Assembly: GCF_001423745.1 (NCBI RefSeq)
Contig: NZ_LMPC01000030.1
Location: forward strand, 107,929-171,928
DNA length: 64,000 nt
From: Arthrobacter sp. Leaf337
GTDB taxonomy: Bacteria > Actinomycetota > Actinomycetes > Actinomycetales > Micrococcaceae
Reading direction: 5' to 3'
Translations under genes and position numbers: made by a program
Shown: piece after piece, positions 6,750-14,984 of the stretch
How the letters are laid out: every line of letters begins with the position of its first letter
Position numbering within the stretch: the stretch's first letter is position 1
Notes under the pieces: model-generated
The model's database searches: none
What the model was told of the DNA's origin: nothing
What the model saw: the letters and a program-made list of their open reading frames with translations, nothing else

Positions 6750-7898
6750 ATGAACCACCTCACCCTCGGAGTCCTGGCCAGCACACGGAAGCCCGACGAA
6801 CGCCGGCTCCCGCTCCACCCCCTTCACCTGGACCGCATCGCACCGGAACTGCGGCAGCAGATCATCCTCGAACAGGGCTACGGAGAACGGTTCGGCGTCT
6901 CGGACCTCCACCTCGCCTCGCTCGTGGGGCGGATTGCCACCCGCGGCGAGATCATTGCCGACGCTGACGTGATCCTGCTGCCTAAGCCGCAGCCTGAGGA
7001 CCTCGCCGAACTCCGCGACGGCCAGATCCTCTGGGGCTGGCCGCACTGTGTCCAGGACCGCGCCGTCACCCAGCTGGCCATCGACAAGAAGCTCACCCTG
7101 ATCGCCTTCGAGGCCATGAACCACTGGGCCAGTGATGGCGGCTTCGGCCTTCACGTCTTCCACAAGAACAACGAACTGGCCGGCTACTGCTCGGTCATTC
7201 ATGCCCTTGCCCTCACCGGCTCAACGGGCGACTACGGCCGGCGGCTCACCGCCGTCGTCATCGGTTTCGGTGCCACGGCCCGCGGCGCCGTCACGGCGCT
7301 GAACGCCCACGGCATCCATGACGTCCAGGTGCTGACCAACCGTGGTGTGGCCGCCGTCGGCTCTCCCATCCATTCGGTGCGGATTGCGCAGTTCGACCAT
7401 GACGACAAGGCGCCGTTCCTCAGCCAGGTCATCACCGAACGCGGCAGGGTGCCGCTGGCACCGTTCCTGGCCGAGAGTGACATTGTGGTCAACTGCACCC
7501 TGCAGGATCCCAATGCTCCGCTGACGTACCTGCGCGAAGAGGACCTCGGTGCGTTCCGTCCCGGCAGCCTGATCGTGGACGTGTCCTGCGACGAGGGAAT
7601 GGGCTTCAGCTGGGCGAAGACCACCACCTTCGCCGAGCCCATGCTCACCGTGGGCGACCACATTGACTACTACGCGGTGGACCACAGCCCGTCGTATCTG
7701 TGGAACTCCTCCAGCTGGGAGATCAGCGAAGCGCTGCTCCCCTTCCTGGAGACCGTCATTTCCGGCCCCGAGGCCTGGGCCGGAAATGAGACGATCGCCC
7801 GTGCGATTGAAATCCGCGGCGGAGAGGTCCTCAACAAGGACGTGCTGCAGTTCCAGCAGCGCCAGGCGGAGTACCCGCACGCCCCTCTGGGCGCGTAG
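6750..7898 (+). CDS. N5-(carboxyethyl)ornithine synthase-like / alanine dehydrogenase family NAD(P)-dependent enzyme
   Basis: Soluble protein of 382 aa from ATG 6750 (a GTG at 6738 overlapping the previous stop would add four residues). The N-terminal half (LGVLASTRKPDERRLPLHP, 'ILLPKPQPEDLAELRDGQILWGW') matches the AlaDh/PNT N-domain, and residues about 170-300 form the NAD(P)-binding domain with 'AVVIGFGATARGAVTALNAHG' (GxGxxxxG). This family includes N5-(carboxyethyl)ornithine synthase, which reductively condenses pyruvate with an amino group; the closest substrate cannot be told from sequence. The ordinary AlaDh glycine motif is changed, which fits the CEO-synthase branch better than alanine dehydrogenase. 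The 3' end overlaps the convergent MFS gene by 68 nt. Confidence 0.7.
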   Translation: MNHLTLGVLASTRKPDERRLPLHPLHLDRIAPELRQQIILEQGYGERFGVSDLHLASLVGRIATRGEIIADADVILLPKPQPEDLAELRDGQILWGWPHCVQDRAVTQLAIDKKLTLIAFEAMNHWASDGGFGLHVFHKNNELAGYCSVIHALALTGSTGDYGRRLTAVVIGFGATARGAVTALNAHGIHDVQVLTNRGVAAVGSPIHSVRIAQFDHDDKAPFLSQVITERGRVPLAPFLAESDIVVNCTLQDPNAPLTYLREEDLGAFRPGSLIVDVSCDEGMGFSWAKTTTFAEPMLTVGDHIDYYAVDHSPSYLWNSSSWEISEALLPFLETVISGPEAWAGNETIARAIEIRGGEVLNKDVLQFQQRQAEYPHAPLGA

Positions 7899-9321
7899 CC
7901 GCCGGAGCGGCCGGCCGCTGTGCCGGCCGCTCCGCCGTACGCCGCACGATCCGGAGCAGGCGCCGCCGGTCCTTGAGGTCAACCTTGAGGGTCAGCTCAC
8001 CGCGCCGGGCAAGCACGACGGCGACGGTCACCGCCGCCAGGGCCGGCACACCGCCGGAGACCAGGATGGCGGTGTGCGGATCCACGTGCTCGGCAATCCA
8101 GCCGATCATGGGACCGCCGATGGCCTGGCCGCCGATCAGCACCATGATGTACAGGCTCATGACGCGTCCGCGGATCCCCATATTCGAGCTGATCTGGACC
8201 AGTTGGTTCGAGGCGGTCAGGAACATCAGGCACCAGAAGCCGGACAGCACCATAGCGGCGCCGAACCACACCATGGACGGCGCCAGGGCCGCCAGGCAGA
8301 GCATCAGCCCGTACATTCCGGCGCCCAGGACCACCGACCGCAGCCGCAGCTGCCGGCGGCGGGTGGAGGCGATTGCCCCGGCGAGCGCACCGAGCGCCAC
8401 CAGCGCGTTCAGCAGGCCGTAGCCTCCGGCGCCGACGTCGTACACGTGGTCCGCGAAAGCGGCCAGCAGCACCGGCAGGCTCATGGCGAAAACCGCGACA
8501 AAACCGGCCATCAGCCAGGGCCAGTAGATGGTGGGCTTGCTCAGCGCGTACTTCAGCCCCTCCCGGAGCATTCCCTTGCGCTTTGGTGCGGGTGCGTTGA
8601 TGAACAGCTGGTCCTTGCGCAAAAGCAGCAGCATGGCCACGGTGGAACAGCAGGCCACGGCGTTCGCGGCGAAGGCCCACCCGGCGCCGACCGCCGTGAG
8701 CAGGAGACCGGCCAGGGCGGGTCCGATCAGGCCGCCCAGCTGGAACGTTGTGGAGTTCACGCTGATGGCATTGCGCAGGTACGTGGGACCCACGAGCTCG
8801 TTGACAAACACCTGCCGGGCAGGCTGGTCCAGGACCGTAACCAGCCCCAGCAGCAGCGCGATGGCGTAGACGTGCCACACTTCGATGCGCTGGCTCAGGG
8901 CCAGGACGGCCAGCGCCGCAGCCAGCACCGCGGCGACGGACTGGCAGAGGATGAGGATCTTCCGTTTCGCGAACCTGTCCGCCATCATCCCGCCCCACGG
9001 GCCCAGTACCAGCGACGGCATGAATTGCAGCGCCACGGTGATGCCGACGGCGGTGACGGACCCGGACAGCTGCAGTACGAGCCAGTCCTGCGCGATCCGC
9101 TGCATCCAGAGGGCGATCACCGCGACGAAGTGTCCGATCGCGAAAATGCGGAAGTTGGGTACGCGGAGGGAAATGAAGGTGTGGCGCCAGGGCAGCCGTT
9201 CACTCACGACGGCGATCGGCTGGGTGGCGGTGTGCGGCTGCGCGGGCGGGGAATCGGCGGAGGCGGCGGAATCGATAACGGGCTGGCTGACGGTTGCCGT
9301 GGACGGCGGAGGGGGTGCCAC
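7831..9321 (-). CDS. MFS transporter (MFS_3/TetA-like exporter)
   Basis: Membrane transporter of 496 aa with about twelve TM helices from residue 50 to 430. It starts at GTG 9321 behind GAGGA. Landmarks are the N-half 'LWMQRIAQDWLVLQLSGS', the A-loop 'GGMMADRFAKRKIL', the 'LDQPARQVFVNELVG' segment typical of MFS_3 (EntS-like) exporters and 'SLYIMVLIGGQAIGGPMIGW'. Both ends are long, Ala/Pro-rich and hydrophilic; the last 70 or so residues are disordered and the final part overlaps the convergent dehydrogenase gene. It is probably a drug or metabolite exporter. A divergent LysR gene starts 136 bp away, with a palindrome between them, and is the likely regulator. Confidence 0.87.
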   Translation of the reverse strand: MAPPPPSTATVSQPVIDSAASADSPPAQPHTATQPIAVVSERLPWRHTFISLRVPNFRIFAIGHFVAVIALWMQRIAQDWLVLQLSGSVTAVGITVALQFMPSLVLGPWGGMMADRFAKRKILILCQSVAAVLAAALAVLALSQRIEVWHVYAIALLLGLVTVLDQPARQVFVNELVGPTYLRNAISVNSTTFQLGGLIGPALAGLLLTAVGAGWAFAANAVACCSTVAMLLLLRKDQLFINAPAPKRKGMLREGLKYALSKPTIYWPWLMAGFVAVFAMSLPVLLAAFADHVYDVGAGGYGLLNALVALGALAGAIASTRRRQLRLRSVVLGAGMYGLMLCLAALAPSMVWFGAAMVLSGFWCLMFLTASNQLVQISSNMGIRGRVMSLYIMVLIGGQAIGGPMIGWIAEHVDPHTAILVSGGVPALAAVTVAVVLARRGELTLKVDLKDRRRLLRIVRRTAERPAQRPAAPAATRPEGRAGTPPGAAGTAARPC

Positions 9322-9412
9322 AGGGAATCCTCAAAAGGTGCGGGTGAGCGGGATACCTCCACGCTATGGTGGCCCCAAGTGATTATGGAAGCGTATTGTT
9401 CCTATAACTAAC

Positions 9413-9427
9413 ATTGCGAACCGCAAT
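9413..9427. promoter_or_regulatory. LysR-type operator candidate (T-N11-A palindrome)
   Basis: ATTGCGAACCGCAAT has perfect 6-bp arms (ATTGCG/CGCAAT) around three bases and fits the LysR T-N11-A consensus. It lies in the 136-bp divergent region between the MFS exporter and the lysR gene, 31 bp before the lysR start, where an autoregulatory site would be expected. Confidence 0.55.
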
Positions 9428-9457
9428 AGTCCGAGCAGACCAGCAACCGGGAGTGCC

Positions 9458-10312
9458 GTGTTCGAACCCGCCCAGCTCCGTTCTTTTCTGGCGGTGGCCG
9501 AAACGCTCAGCTTCACCAAGGCGGCGGAGCGCCTGGGCCTGGCCCAGCCCACAGTCAGCCAGCATGTGCGCAAACTGGAAACAGCGGCGAAGCGGGTCCT
9601 GATTGCGCGGGATACCCGGGACGTGCGGCTGACTGACAACGGCGATGCGATGGCCGGCTTCGCGCGGACCATCCTCGCGGCGCACGATGCAGCTTCACGC
9701 TACTTTTCGGGGTCCGCCATGCGCGGCCGGCTGCGCTTCGGGACCGCGGACGATCTCGCGATCACCGGACTTCCCCGCATCCTCCGGGAGTTCCGCCAGA
9801 TCTACCCGCAGATCAACCTGGAACTCACAGTGGGCCAGAGCGACCAGCTGTACAAGAAACTGAATGCGGGCCAGCTGGACCTGGTGTTCGTAAAGTGGGT
9901 CGCCGGGGCCAAGGACGGCACGGTGGTCCAGCACGACGCGTTCGCGTGGGTGGGACTGGAGCAGACAGCGCTGGAACCCGGCGATCCGGTTCCGCTGATC
10001 GCCTACCCTTCGCCCAGCCTCAGCAGGAAGCTTGCCATCGACGCCCTCGAGTCCCGGGGGCGGACGTGGCGCATCACCTGCACCACACGGCAGATCAGCG
10101 GAGTCCTGGCCGCCGTCCGGGCGGGAATCGGCGTCGCCGTGATGCCGTCCTCGCTGGTTCCGGAGGACCTGAAGATCATCACCCGCCGCTTCGACCTGCC
10201 GCCTGTGGGCGATGTGGATTTCACCCTCATCCGCAACCCGCTGGCCAACTCCGAAGTGATCGAGGCGCTCACGCAGGCGATTGTGGGGCGCACCATCAAG
10301 CGCTCCGCCTAG
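9458..10312 (+). CDS. LysR family transcriptional regulator
   Basis: DNA-binding regulator of 284 aa starting at GTG 9458. The N-terminal winged HTH (residues 1-60, FLAVAETLSFTKAAERLGLA then 'QPTVSQHVRKLE') is clear, followed by a periplasmic-binding-protein-like effector domain from about residue 88 ('GRLRFGTADDLAITGLPRIL'). The end of the HTH domain is slightly atypical ('LETAAKRVLIARDTRDVRLT'). It is transcribed away from the MFS exporter and a T-N11-A palindrome lies between them, so it probably controls that exporter and itself. The inducer is unknown. Confidence 0.9.
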   Translation: MFEPAQLRSFLAVAETLSFTKAAERLGLAQPTVSQHVRKLETAAKRVLIARDTRDVRLTDNGDAMAGFARTILAAHDAASRYFSGSAMRGRLRFGTADDLAITGLPRILREFRQIYPQINLELTVGQSDQLYKKLNAGQLDLVFVKWVAGAKDGTVVQHDAFAWVGLEQTALEPGDPVPLIAYPSPSLSRKLAIDALESRGRTWRITCTTRQISGVLAAVRAGIGVAVMPSSLVPEDLKIITRRFDLPPVGDVDFTLIRNPLANSEVIEALTQAIVGRTIKRSA

Positions 10313-10369
10313 GGGTTTGAGCCAGCAGCGCAAGTGACCGGTAAAGGGTAATGCCCGGTAATTGGTTAA

Positions 10370-10437
10370 ACGAGTACGTATTCGTCCCCGCACGGGTAGT
10401 TATTACACGTAAGTGATTGAAGATATTACGTGCGTAA
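10370..10437. promoter_or_regulatory. Group of three TACGT-type inverted repeats upstream of the zinc-ribbon gene
   Basis: Three palindromes lie in the 245-bp gap after the lysR gene: ACGAGTACGTATTCGT (10370-10385, perfect except the two bases flanking TACGTA), TTACACGTAA (10403-10412) and TTACGTGCGTAA (10426-10437). The last two have centres 24 bp apart. This AT-richer block looks like an operator region for the following gene. The cognate regulator is unknown. Confidence 0.4.
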
Positions 10438-10557
10438 ATTATGCTTGAATTCTGTTAAAGGTTAAGCAGAAGCCGATGACAACGATTCGATGACGAACCG
10501 TGTCCGCCGCCGCTGCCTTGGGGGCGCCTGACGGACAACGTTCGGGATAGGCACGCG

Positions 10558-10938
10558 ATGACGCCAACCACGAACCACCCGCATCTTAAAGTCTCAAATC
10601 CAGCTCACTCCCTCAACACGCTACGCCCGATGACCGTCGGAACGCACCGCAACACGCCGGTGCATCATGAAGCAAGCGCACACGCTGAGCTGGTCACTCA
10701 GCGCGAACCGCATGCCGCCGCCACCCTGGTGGACACTGAGTTCGTAGGCAGTCCCTACTGCGAGCGGTGCGGAACGGATGAGTTCATCTACCTGGAGACG
10801 TTTGTCCCGGCACAGTTCCGGCACGACGGCACTCTCCGGAAGCCGGGAGAAGTCACCTACTTCTGCACCGGATGTGAAGATTTTTCGGCACACTCGGTCC
10901 CTGCCTCTTGGGTGCCGCCCGGCTGGTATTTGGGCTAG
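10558..10938 (+). CDS. Small zinc-ribbon-like protein of unknown function
   Basis: A 126-aa protein whose function I do not recognise. The C-terminal 70 residues look folded and contain two Cys pairs, 'YCERCGTDEF' and 'YFCTGCEDFSAH', spaced as in a four-Cys zinc ribbon, plus the aromatic tail 'PASWVPPGWYLG'. The first 55 residues are His/Thr/Pro-rich and probably disordered, so the true start may be further in, although no better start with a ribosome site is obvious. It is preceded by several inverted repeats and followed by a strong terminator, so it is probably a single-gene unit. Confidence 0.6.
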   Translation: MTPTTNHPHLKVSNPAHSLNTLRPMTVGTHRNTPVHHEASAHAELVTQREPHAAATLVDTEFVGSPYCERCGTDEFIYLETFVPAQFRHDGTLRKPGEVTYFCTGCEDFSAHSVPASWVPPGWYLG

Positions 10939-10991
10939 CCAGGATCCCGAACGTTCCGTCAGGCAAACCAGAAATCGCGCCAGGTAAAAAC

Positions 10992-11029
10992 CGCCGCCGC
11001 CAGGCACCCGAAGGTGCCAGGCGGCGGCG
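10992..11029 (+). terminator. Strong hairpin terminator after the zinc-ribbon gene
   Basis: The stem CGCCGCCGCC (10992-11001) pairs with GGCGGCGGCG (11020-11029), continued by GGCACC/GGTGCC after one A-A mismatch, with a CGAA loop. A short T run (ttacttttg) follows on the plus strand. Confidence 0.8.
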
Positions 11030-11056
11030 ATTACTTTTGCCTGGAGCTCGTCCGGA

Positions 11057-11078
11057 TAGCCCCCAGGGCGGGGGGCTA
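11057..11078 (-). terminator. Hairpin downstream of putA
   Basis: TAGCCCCC (11057-11064) pairs with GGGGGCTA (11071-11078) over a 6-nt loop. It lies 12 nt past the putA stop on the minus strand and probably terminates that transcript. No long T tract is present. Confidence 0.6.
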
Positions 11079-11089
11079 CCCGGAGCCCG

Positions 11090-14000
11090 CTAGATCAGGC
11101 TGTCCGAGAGGTGGTTGGGCGTCCCGAATCGGTGCGCGGTGATGCTGACGGCCTGCTCGTGCAGGAACGGCAGCAGCTCCACGCGGCCGGCCTCGGTGAC
11201 CGGGTGGGAGTAGACGGCCAGGTCCGGGCGTCCGCCGGTGGCTTCGGCCAGCGCAGCCGCGTCGCCGCCGAGGAGCCGGATCCGTCCGCCAGAAAGCTTC
11301 CTGGCGTCAGCGAGCCTCGCAGCGGAGGCCAGCCAGGCGGCGTCGTCCTCCACCGTGGTGCTGATGCGCAGCGCGGCGAGCGCTGCCTGCAGCGGGGCGG
11401 GAAGTTCGACGGCGGTGGACACCGTCAGTGCCGAACCGGCCAGTACGCCGGCGGCTACTGTCCTGACGAGGTCTGCGACCGGTTCGCCCTCGGAGAGGCG
11501 CACCGTGACCGGCAGGGAACGGTAGCGGAAGATGTTCCGCTCCGCGCTCAGCCCGGAAACATCCTTGGCCGTGCCGAACTCGTCGGCCCAAACGAGGGCA
11601 TCGGAGGCAAGTGCCCGCTCCAGGGATTCGAAGACGGGAGCGTCCAGTGTGCCCTTCGCGGCACCAGCCAGGCGGCGAACGCCGGGGTTGGTCACGGCCG
11701 CCTTGGGGTTCTTTTCAGAGCCGCCGGCTGTGCTGGCCTTGCTGACCCAGTCGCCGAGTCCGGCGAGGTAGTTGGGTCCGCCTGCTTTGGTGCCCGCGCC
11801 GACGGCGGACTTCTTCCAGCCGCCGAACGGCTGGCGCTGCACGATCGCGCCGGTGATGCCGCGGTTCACGTAGAGGTTGCCGGCCTGGATGGTGTCCAGC
11901 CAGAGCCCCACTTCCTCGGTACTCAGCGAGTGCAGCCCGGCGGTGAGGCCGTACTCCACCTGGTTCTGGATGGCGATGGCGTCTTCCAGGGTTTCCGCCG
12001 TCATGACGCCGAGCACCGGGCCGAAGAACTCGGTGAGGTGGAAGTAGGATCCGCGGCGCACGCCGTAACGAACGCCCGGGCTCCAGAGCCGGCCGGTGTC
12101 GTCGAGCTTGCGCGGTTCGACGGCCCAGTTTTCGCCTTCGCCCAGGGTGGTGAGCGCGTTCAGGAGCTTGCCGTTGGCGGGTTCGATGATCGGGCCCATC
12201 TGGCTGGTGGGGTCCTCGGGGTAGCCCACCTTGAGGGATGTGACAGCGTCGATCAGCTGGTTGTGGAACCGCTTCGAGGTGGCCACGGAGCCCACCAGGA
12301 TCACCAGCGAGGCGGCGGAGCACTTCTGCCCGGCGTGCCCGAATGCTGAGTACGCAACATCTTTGGCGGCGAGGTCAAGGTCCGCGCTGGGCGTGACGAT
12401 GATGGCGTTCTTGCCGCTGGTTTCGGCCAGGAGCGGCAGATCCTTGCGGAATGAACGGAACAGCTCGGCGGTTTCGTAGCCGCCGGTCAGGATCACGCGG
12501 TCCACGGCCGGGTGCGAGATCAGCTGCTGGCCGAGCTCACGCTCGCCCAGCTGGACCATGGTGAGGACGTCGCGGGGCACACCGGCCTCCCAGAGCGCTT
12601 CGATCATCACGGCACCGCTGCGGCGGGCCTGCTTGGCAGGCTTGATCACGACGGCGGAGCCGGCGGCGAGTGCCGCGAGGGTGGATCCGGCCGGGATGGC
12701 CACCGGGAAGTTCCACGGCGGGGTCACCACGGTGAGCTTCGCGGGCACAAAGGTGGCGCCGTCGACGTCGTCGAGCTTGCGGGCTGACTCGGCGTAGTAG
12801 TGGGCGAAGTCAACGGCTTCGCTGACTTCGGGATCACCCTGGTCGATGGTCTTGCCTGTTTCGCTGGCCATGACCTCGAGCAGGTCCGCGCGGCGGGCCT
12901 CCAGGATGTCGCCGGCGCGGTGCAGCACTTCGGCGCGCTGGGCGCCGCTGAGGGCGCCCCAGGCCTTGCCCTTTTCGACGGCGGTGGCGATCACCGCGTT
13001 GAGCGTTTCAGCGTCCGTGATGGTGGCGGCTTCCACGGAGGCGTTGCCCAGGGTGGAGTAGGGAACGCGTTCCAGGATGGCGCGGCCCCAGTCACGGTTG
13101 GCTGGCAGGGAGGGGTCCGTGTCCGGGGTGTTCTCGAAGGATTCGCGCGGCATCGGATCGGCCGGGAGGCTGCGGTTCTGCCGGCGGTTGGGGCCGGGGA
13201 CTTCGTCGTCGAGCTCTGCCAGCGAGGCGAGGAAGCGCTGCTTCTCACGCTCGAAGAGCGCTTCGTTTTCGCTGAGTTCGAAGACGGCGGACATGAAGTT
13301 GTCCTGGCTGGCACCTTCTTCGAGGCGGCGGATCAGGTACGCGATGGCGACGTCAAACTCGGCCGGGTGCACCACGGGGGTGTAGAGCAGGAGGGAACCG
13401 ACGTCCTTCTTGACCGCTTCCGCCTGGCCCTGCGCCATGCCGAGCAGCATCTCGAACTCGATGCTCTGCTGTGCGGTATCCGCGATGCCGCGCTGCTTGG
13501 CCAGGAGCCAGGCGAAGGCGATGTCGAAGAGGTTGTGGCCGGCGACGCCGATCCGGATGTTCTTGATCCGGTCCGGGTGCAGCGAGTAGTTGATGACGCG
13601 CTTGTAGTTGGTGTCCGAGTCCTGCTTGGTGTTCCAGGTGGCGAGCGGCCAGTCGTGCAGCGAGGATTCGACCTGTTCCATGGGCAGGTTGGCGCCCTTG
13701 ACCACGCGGACCTTGATGGCGGCGCCGCCGTTGGCGCGGCGTTCAGCAGCCCAGTCCTGCAGGCGGATCATGGCCGCGAGGGCGTCCGGCAGGTAGGCCT
13801 GGAGCACGATGCCGGCCTCGAGGTTCTTGAACTCCGGCTGGTCCAGGATCCTGGTGAAGACCGCGATGGTCATGTCCAGGTCCTTGTATTCCTCCATGTC
13901 CAGGTTGATGAACTTGGCCTTCTGCCCTCCGGCGGCGAACGAGGCGGCGCGGGTGAAGAGCGGCGTGAGCTTTTCGACGACGTGCTCGACGGCCTCGTCG

Positions 14001-14641
14001 AAGGCCCAGGCGGAGTGCGGGGCGACGGTGGAGGAGACCTTGATGGAGACGTAGTCGACGTCCGGGCGGGCCAGCAGGGTGTGGGTGCCCTCGAGCCGGC
14101 GGGAGGCCTCATGCTCGCCCAGAACGGCTTCGCCGAGGAGGTTGACGTTGAGCTTGATGCCGTCCTTGCGGATCTTGGCGATGGCCGGGCCCAGCTTGGC
14201 GTCCGTGGCGTCCACGATCAGGTGGCCCACCATTTCGCGGAGCACGCGGCGGGCGATCGGGATGACCACCTGCGGCATGACCGGAGCCATGGTGCCGCCG
14301 AGCTGGACGGCGCTGCGCATGTACCAGGGCAGGAAGGCCGGGACCTTGGGGGCCAGGGCTGCCAGGTTGCGGGCGGCCACGTGAAGGTCTTCGGGGCGGA
14401 CCACGCCGTCCACGAAGCCGACGGTGAAGTCGAGCCCGTTGGGGTCCTTCAGGACGCCGGCGAGCTGTTCAGCGGAAGCATCCACGGGGACCTTGGCGGC
14501 CTCCGTCAACCAGTGGCGCACCAGCGCGATCGCTTCCCCGGCAAGGGCCTGCGCTTCGGGTACGTGCGAACCGCGTGCAGGGGCTGCTCCGGTGGCCGTC
14601 TTGCCGACGAGGACGCCGGGCTCCGTCGAAATGTTGGTCAT
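11090..14641 (-). CDS. putA: Bifunctional proline dehydrogenase / glutamate-gamma-semialdehyde dehydrogenase
   Basis: Oxidises proline to glutamate in two steps using FAD and NAD+. Of about 1183 aa, residues 1-470 form the PRODH barrel ('VRVVKGANLPMEQVESSLHDW', 'YKRVINYSLHPDRIKNIRIGVAGHNLFD') and about 530-1000 an aldehyde dehydrogenase domain with 'LAETSGKNAI', catalytic Cys near 773 in 'GHAGQKCSAASLV', and 'GAIVQRQPFGGWKKSAVGAGTK' split over the C-part. A further C-terminal region of about 180 aa follows. I use ATG 14641 (MTNISTEPGV); a GTG 57 nt upstream is possible but lacks a ribosome site. No N-terminal ribbon-helix-helix domain is present, so unlike E. coli PutA it does not autorepress; the divergent LysR gene at 16.6 kb or another factor must do so. 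Confidence 0.95.
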   Translation of the reverse strand: MTNISTEPGVLVGKTATGAAPARGSHVPEAQALAGEAIALVRHWLTEAAKVPVDASAEQLAGVLKDPNGLDFTVGFVDGVVRPEDLHVAARNLAALAPKVPAFLPWYMRSAVQLGGTMAPVMPQVVIPIARRVLREMVGHLIVDATDAKLGPAIAKIRKDGIKLNVNLLGEAVLGEHEASRRLEGTHTLLARPDVDYVSIKVSSTVAPHSAWAFDEAVEHVVEKLTPLFTRAASFAAGGQKAKFINLDMEEYKDLDMTIAVFTRILDQPEFKNLEAGIVLQAYLPDALAAMIRLQDWAAERRANGGAAIKVRVVKGANLPMEQVESSLHDWPLATWNTKQDSDTNYKRVINYSLHPDRIKNIRIGVAGHNLFDIAFAWLLAKQRGIADTAQQSIEFEMLLGMAQGQAEAVKKDVGSLLLYTPVVHPAEFDVAIAYLIRRLEEGASQDNFMSAVFELSENEALFEREKQRFLASLAELDDEVPGPNRRQNRSLPADPMPRESFENTPDTDPSLPANRDWGRAILERVPYSTLGNASVEAATITDAETLNAVIATAVEKGKAWGALSGAQRAEVLHRAGDILEARRADLLEVMASETGKTIDQGDPEVSEAVDFAHYYAESARKLDDVDGATFVPAKLTVVTPPWNFPVAIPAGSTLAALAAGSAVVIKPAKQARRSGAVMIEALWEAGVPRDVLTMVQLGERELGQQLISHPAVDRVILTGGYETAELFRSFRKDLPLLAETSGKNAIIVTPSADLDLAAKDVAYSAFGHAGQKCSAASLVILVGSVATSKRFHNQLIDAVTSLKVGYPEDPTSQMGPIIEPANGKLLNALTTLGEGENWAVEPRKLDDTGRLWSPGVRYGVRRGSYFHLTEFFGPVLGVMTAETLEDAIAIQNQVEYGLTAGLHSLSTEEVGLWLDTIQAGNLYVNRGITGAIVQRQPFGGWKKSAVGAGTKAGGPNYLAGLGDWVSKASTAGGSEKNPKAAVTNPGVRRLAGAAKGTLDAPVFESLERALASDALVWADEFGTAKDVSGLSAERNIFRYRSLPVTVRLSEGEPVADLVRTVAAGVLAGSALTVSTAVELPAPLQAALAALRISTTVEDDAAWLASAARLADARKLSGGRIRLLGGDAAALAEATGGRPDLAVYSHPVTEAGRVELLPFLHEQAVSITAHRFGTPNHLSDSLI

Positions 14642-14789
14642 GGCAAACACTCGTTCTTTCCGTTGGTGAGGAGTCTTTCCATCAGTATGAGTCTCCACTC
14701 ACTTAAGATAAAGCGACGTTTCCTGAGCAATACAGGTTAGAAAAACCAACGGTTTAAAATCCCGCCCGAACGTTCGGAAACCGTCCCCG

Positions 14790-14978
14790 GACCCTCTCTC
14801 ACTTCCCGGGCCTTTCCGGCCAACCCTCTCGCACTTCCCGGGCCTTTCCGGCCAACCCTCTCGCACGTCCACACGGAAACGACGGACCCCCTCCCACCGG
14901 GGTGAGAGAGGGTCCGTCAAAATGTCACCGGATCTGAGAGAGCGTCCGGTTGTTTGTGCCAGGAAGTGAGAGAGCGTC
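14790..14978. repeat. Cluster of six CTCTC(T/G)CAC intergenic repeats in head-to-head orientation
   Basis: This 343-bp gap between putA and the permease holds no gene but has six related copies of a 17-bp unit close to GACGCTCTCTCACTTCC. Plus-strand copies: 14790-14806, 14822-14838, 14854-14870. Minus-strand copies: 14901-14914, 14931-14946, 14962-14978. The first three sit in a perfect 32-bp tandem repeat (14800-14831 and 14832-14863). The same unit occurs at 3.1 and 63.8 kb. Confidence 0.85.
14881..14918 (-). terminator. Inverted repeat, possible terminator of the permease gene
   Basis: GACGGACCC (14881-14889) pairs perfectly with GGGTCCGTC (14910-14918) around a 20-nt centre, about 70 nt beyond the permease stop on the minus strand. 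One arm contains part of a repeat copy, so the structure may instead belong to the repeat family. Confidence 0.4.
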
Positions 14979-14984
14979 GGGTGG

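Noticed and set aside
7663..9411. A 582-aa frame on the plus strand across the MFS gene
   Set aside because: Antisense to a clear MFS transporter; low-complexity His/Gln/Gly-rich product with no fold-like pattern; an artefact of high GC.
12800..14740. A 646-aa plus-strand frame opposite putA
   Set aside because: Antisense to intact PutA; composition typical of GC-shadow frames (Gly/Val/His-rich), no motif.
14790..14978. CRISPR array
   Set aside because: Repeats are short (about 17 bp), have no regular unique spacers, occur in both orientations, and no cas gene is present.
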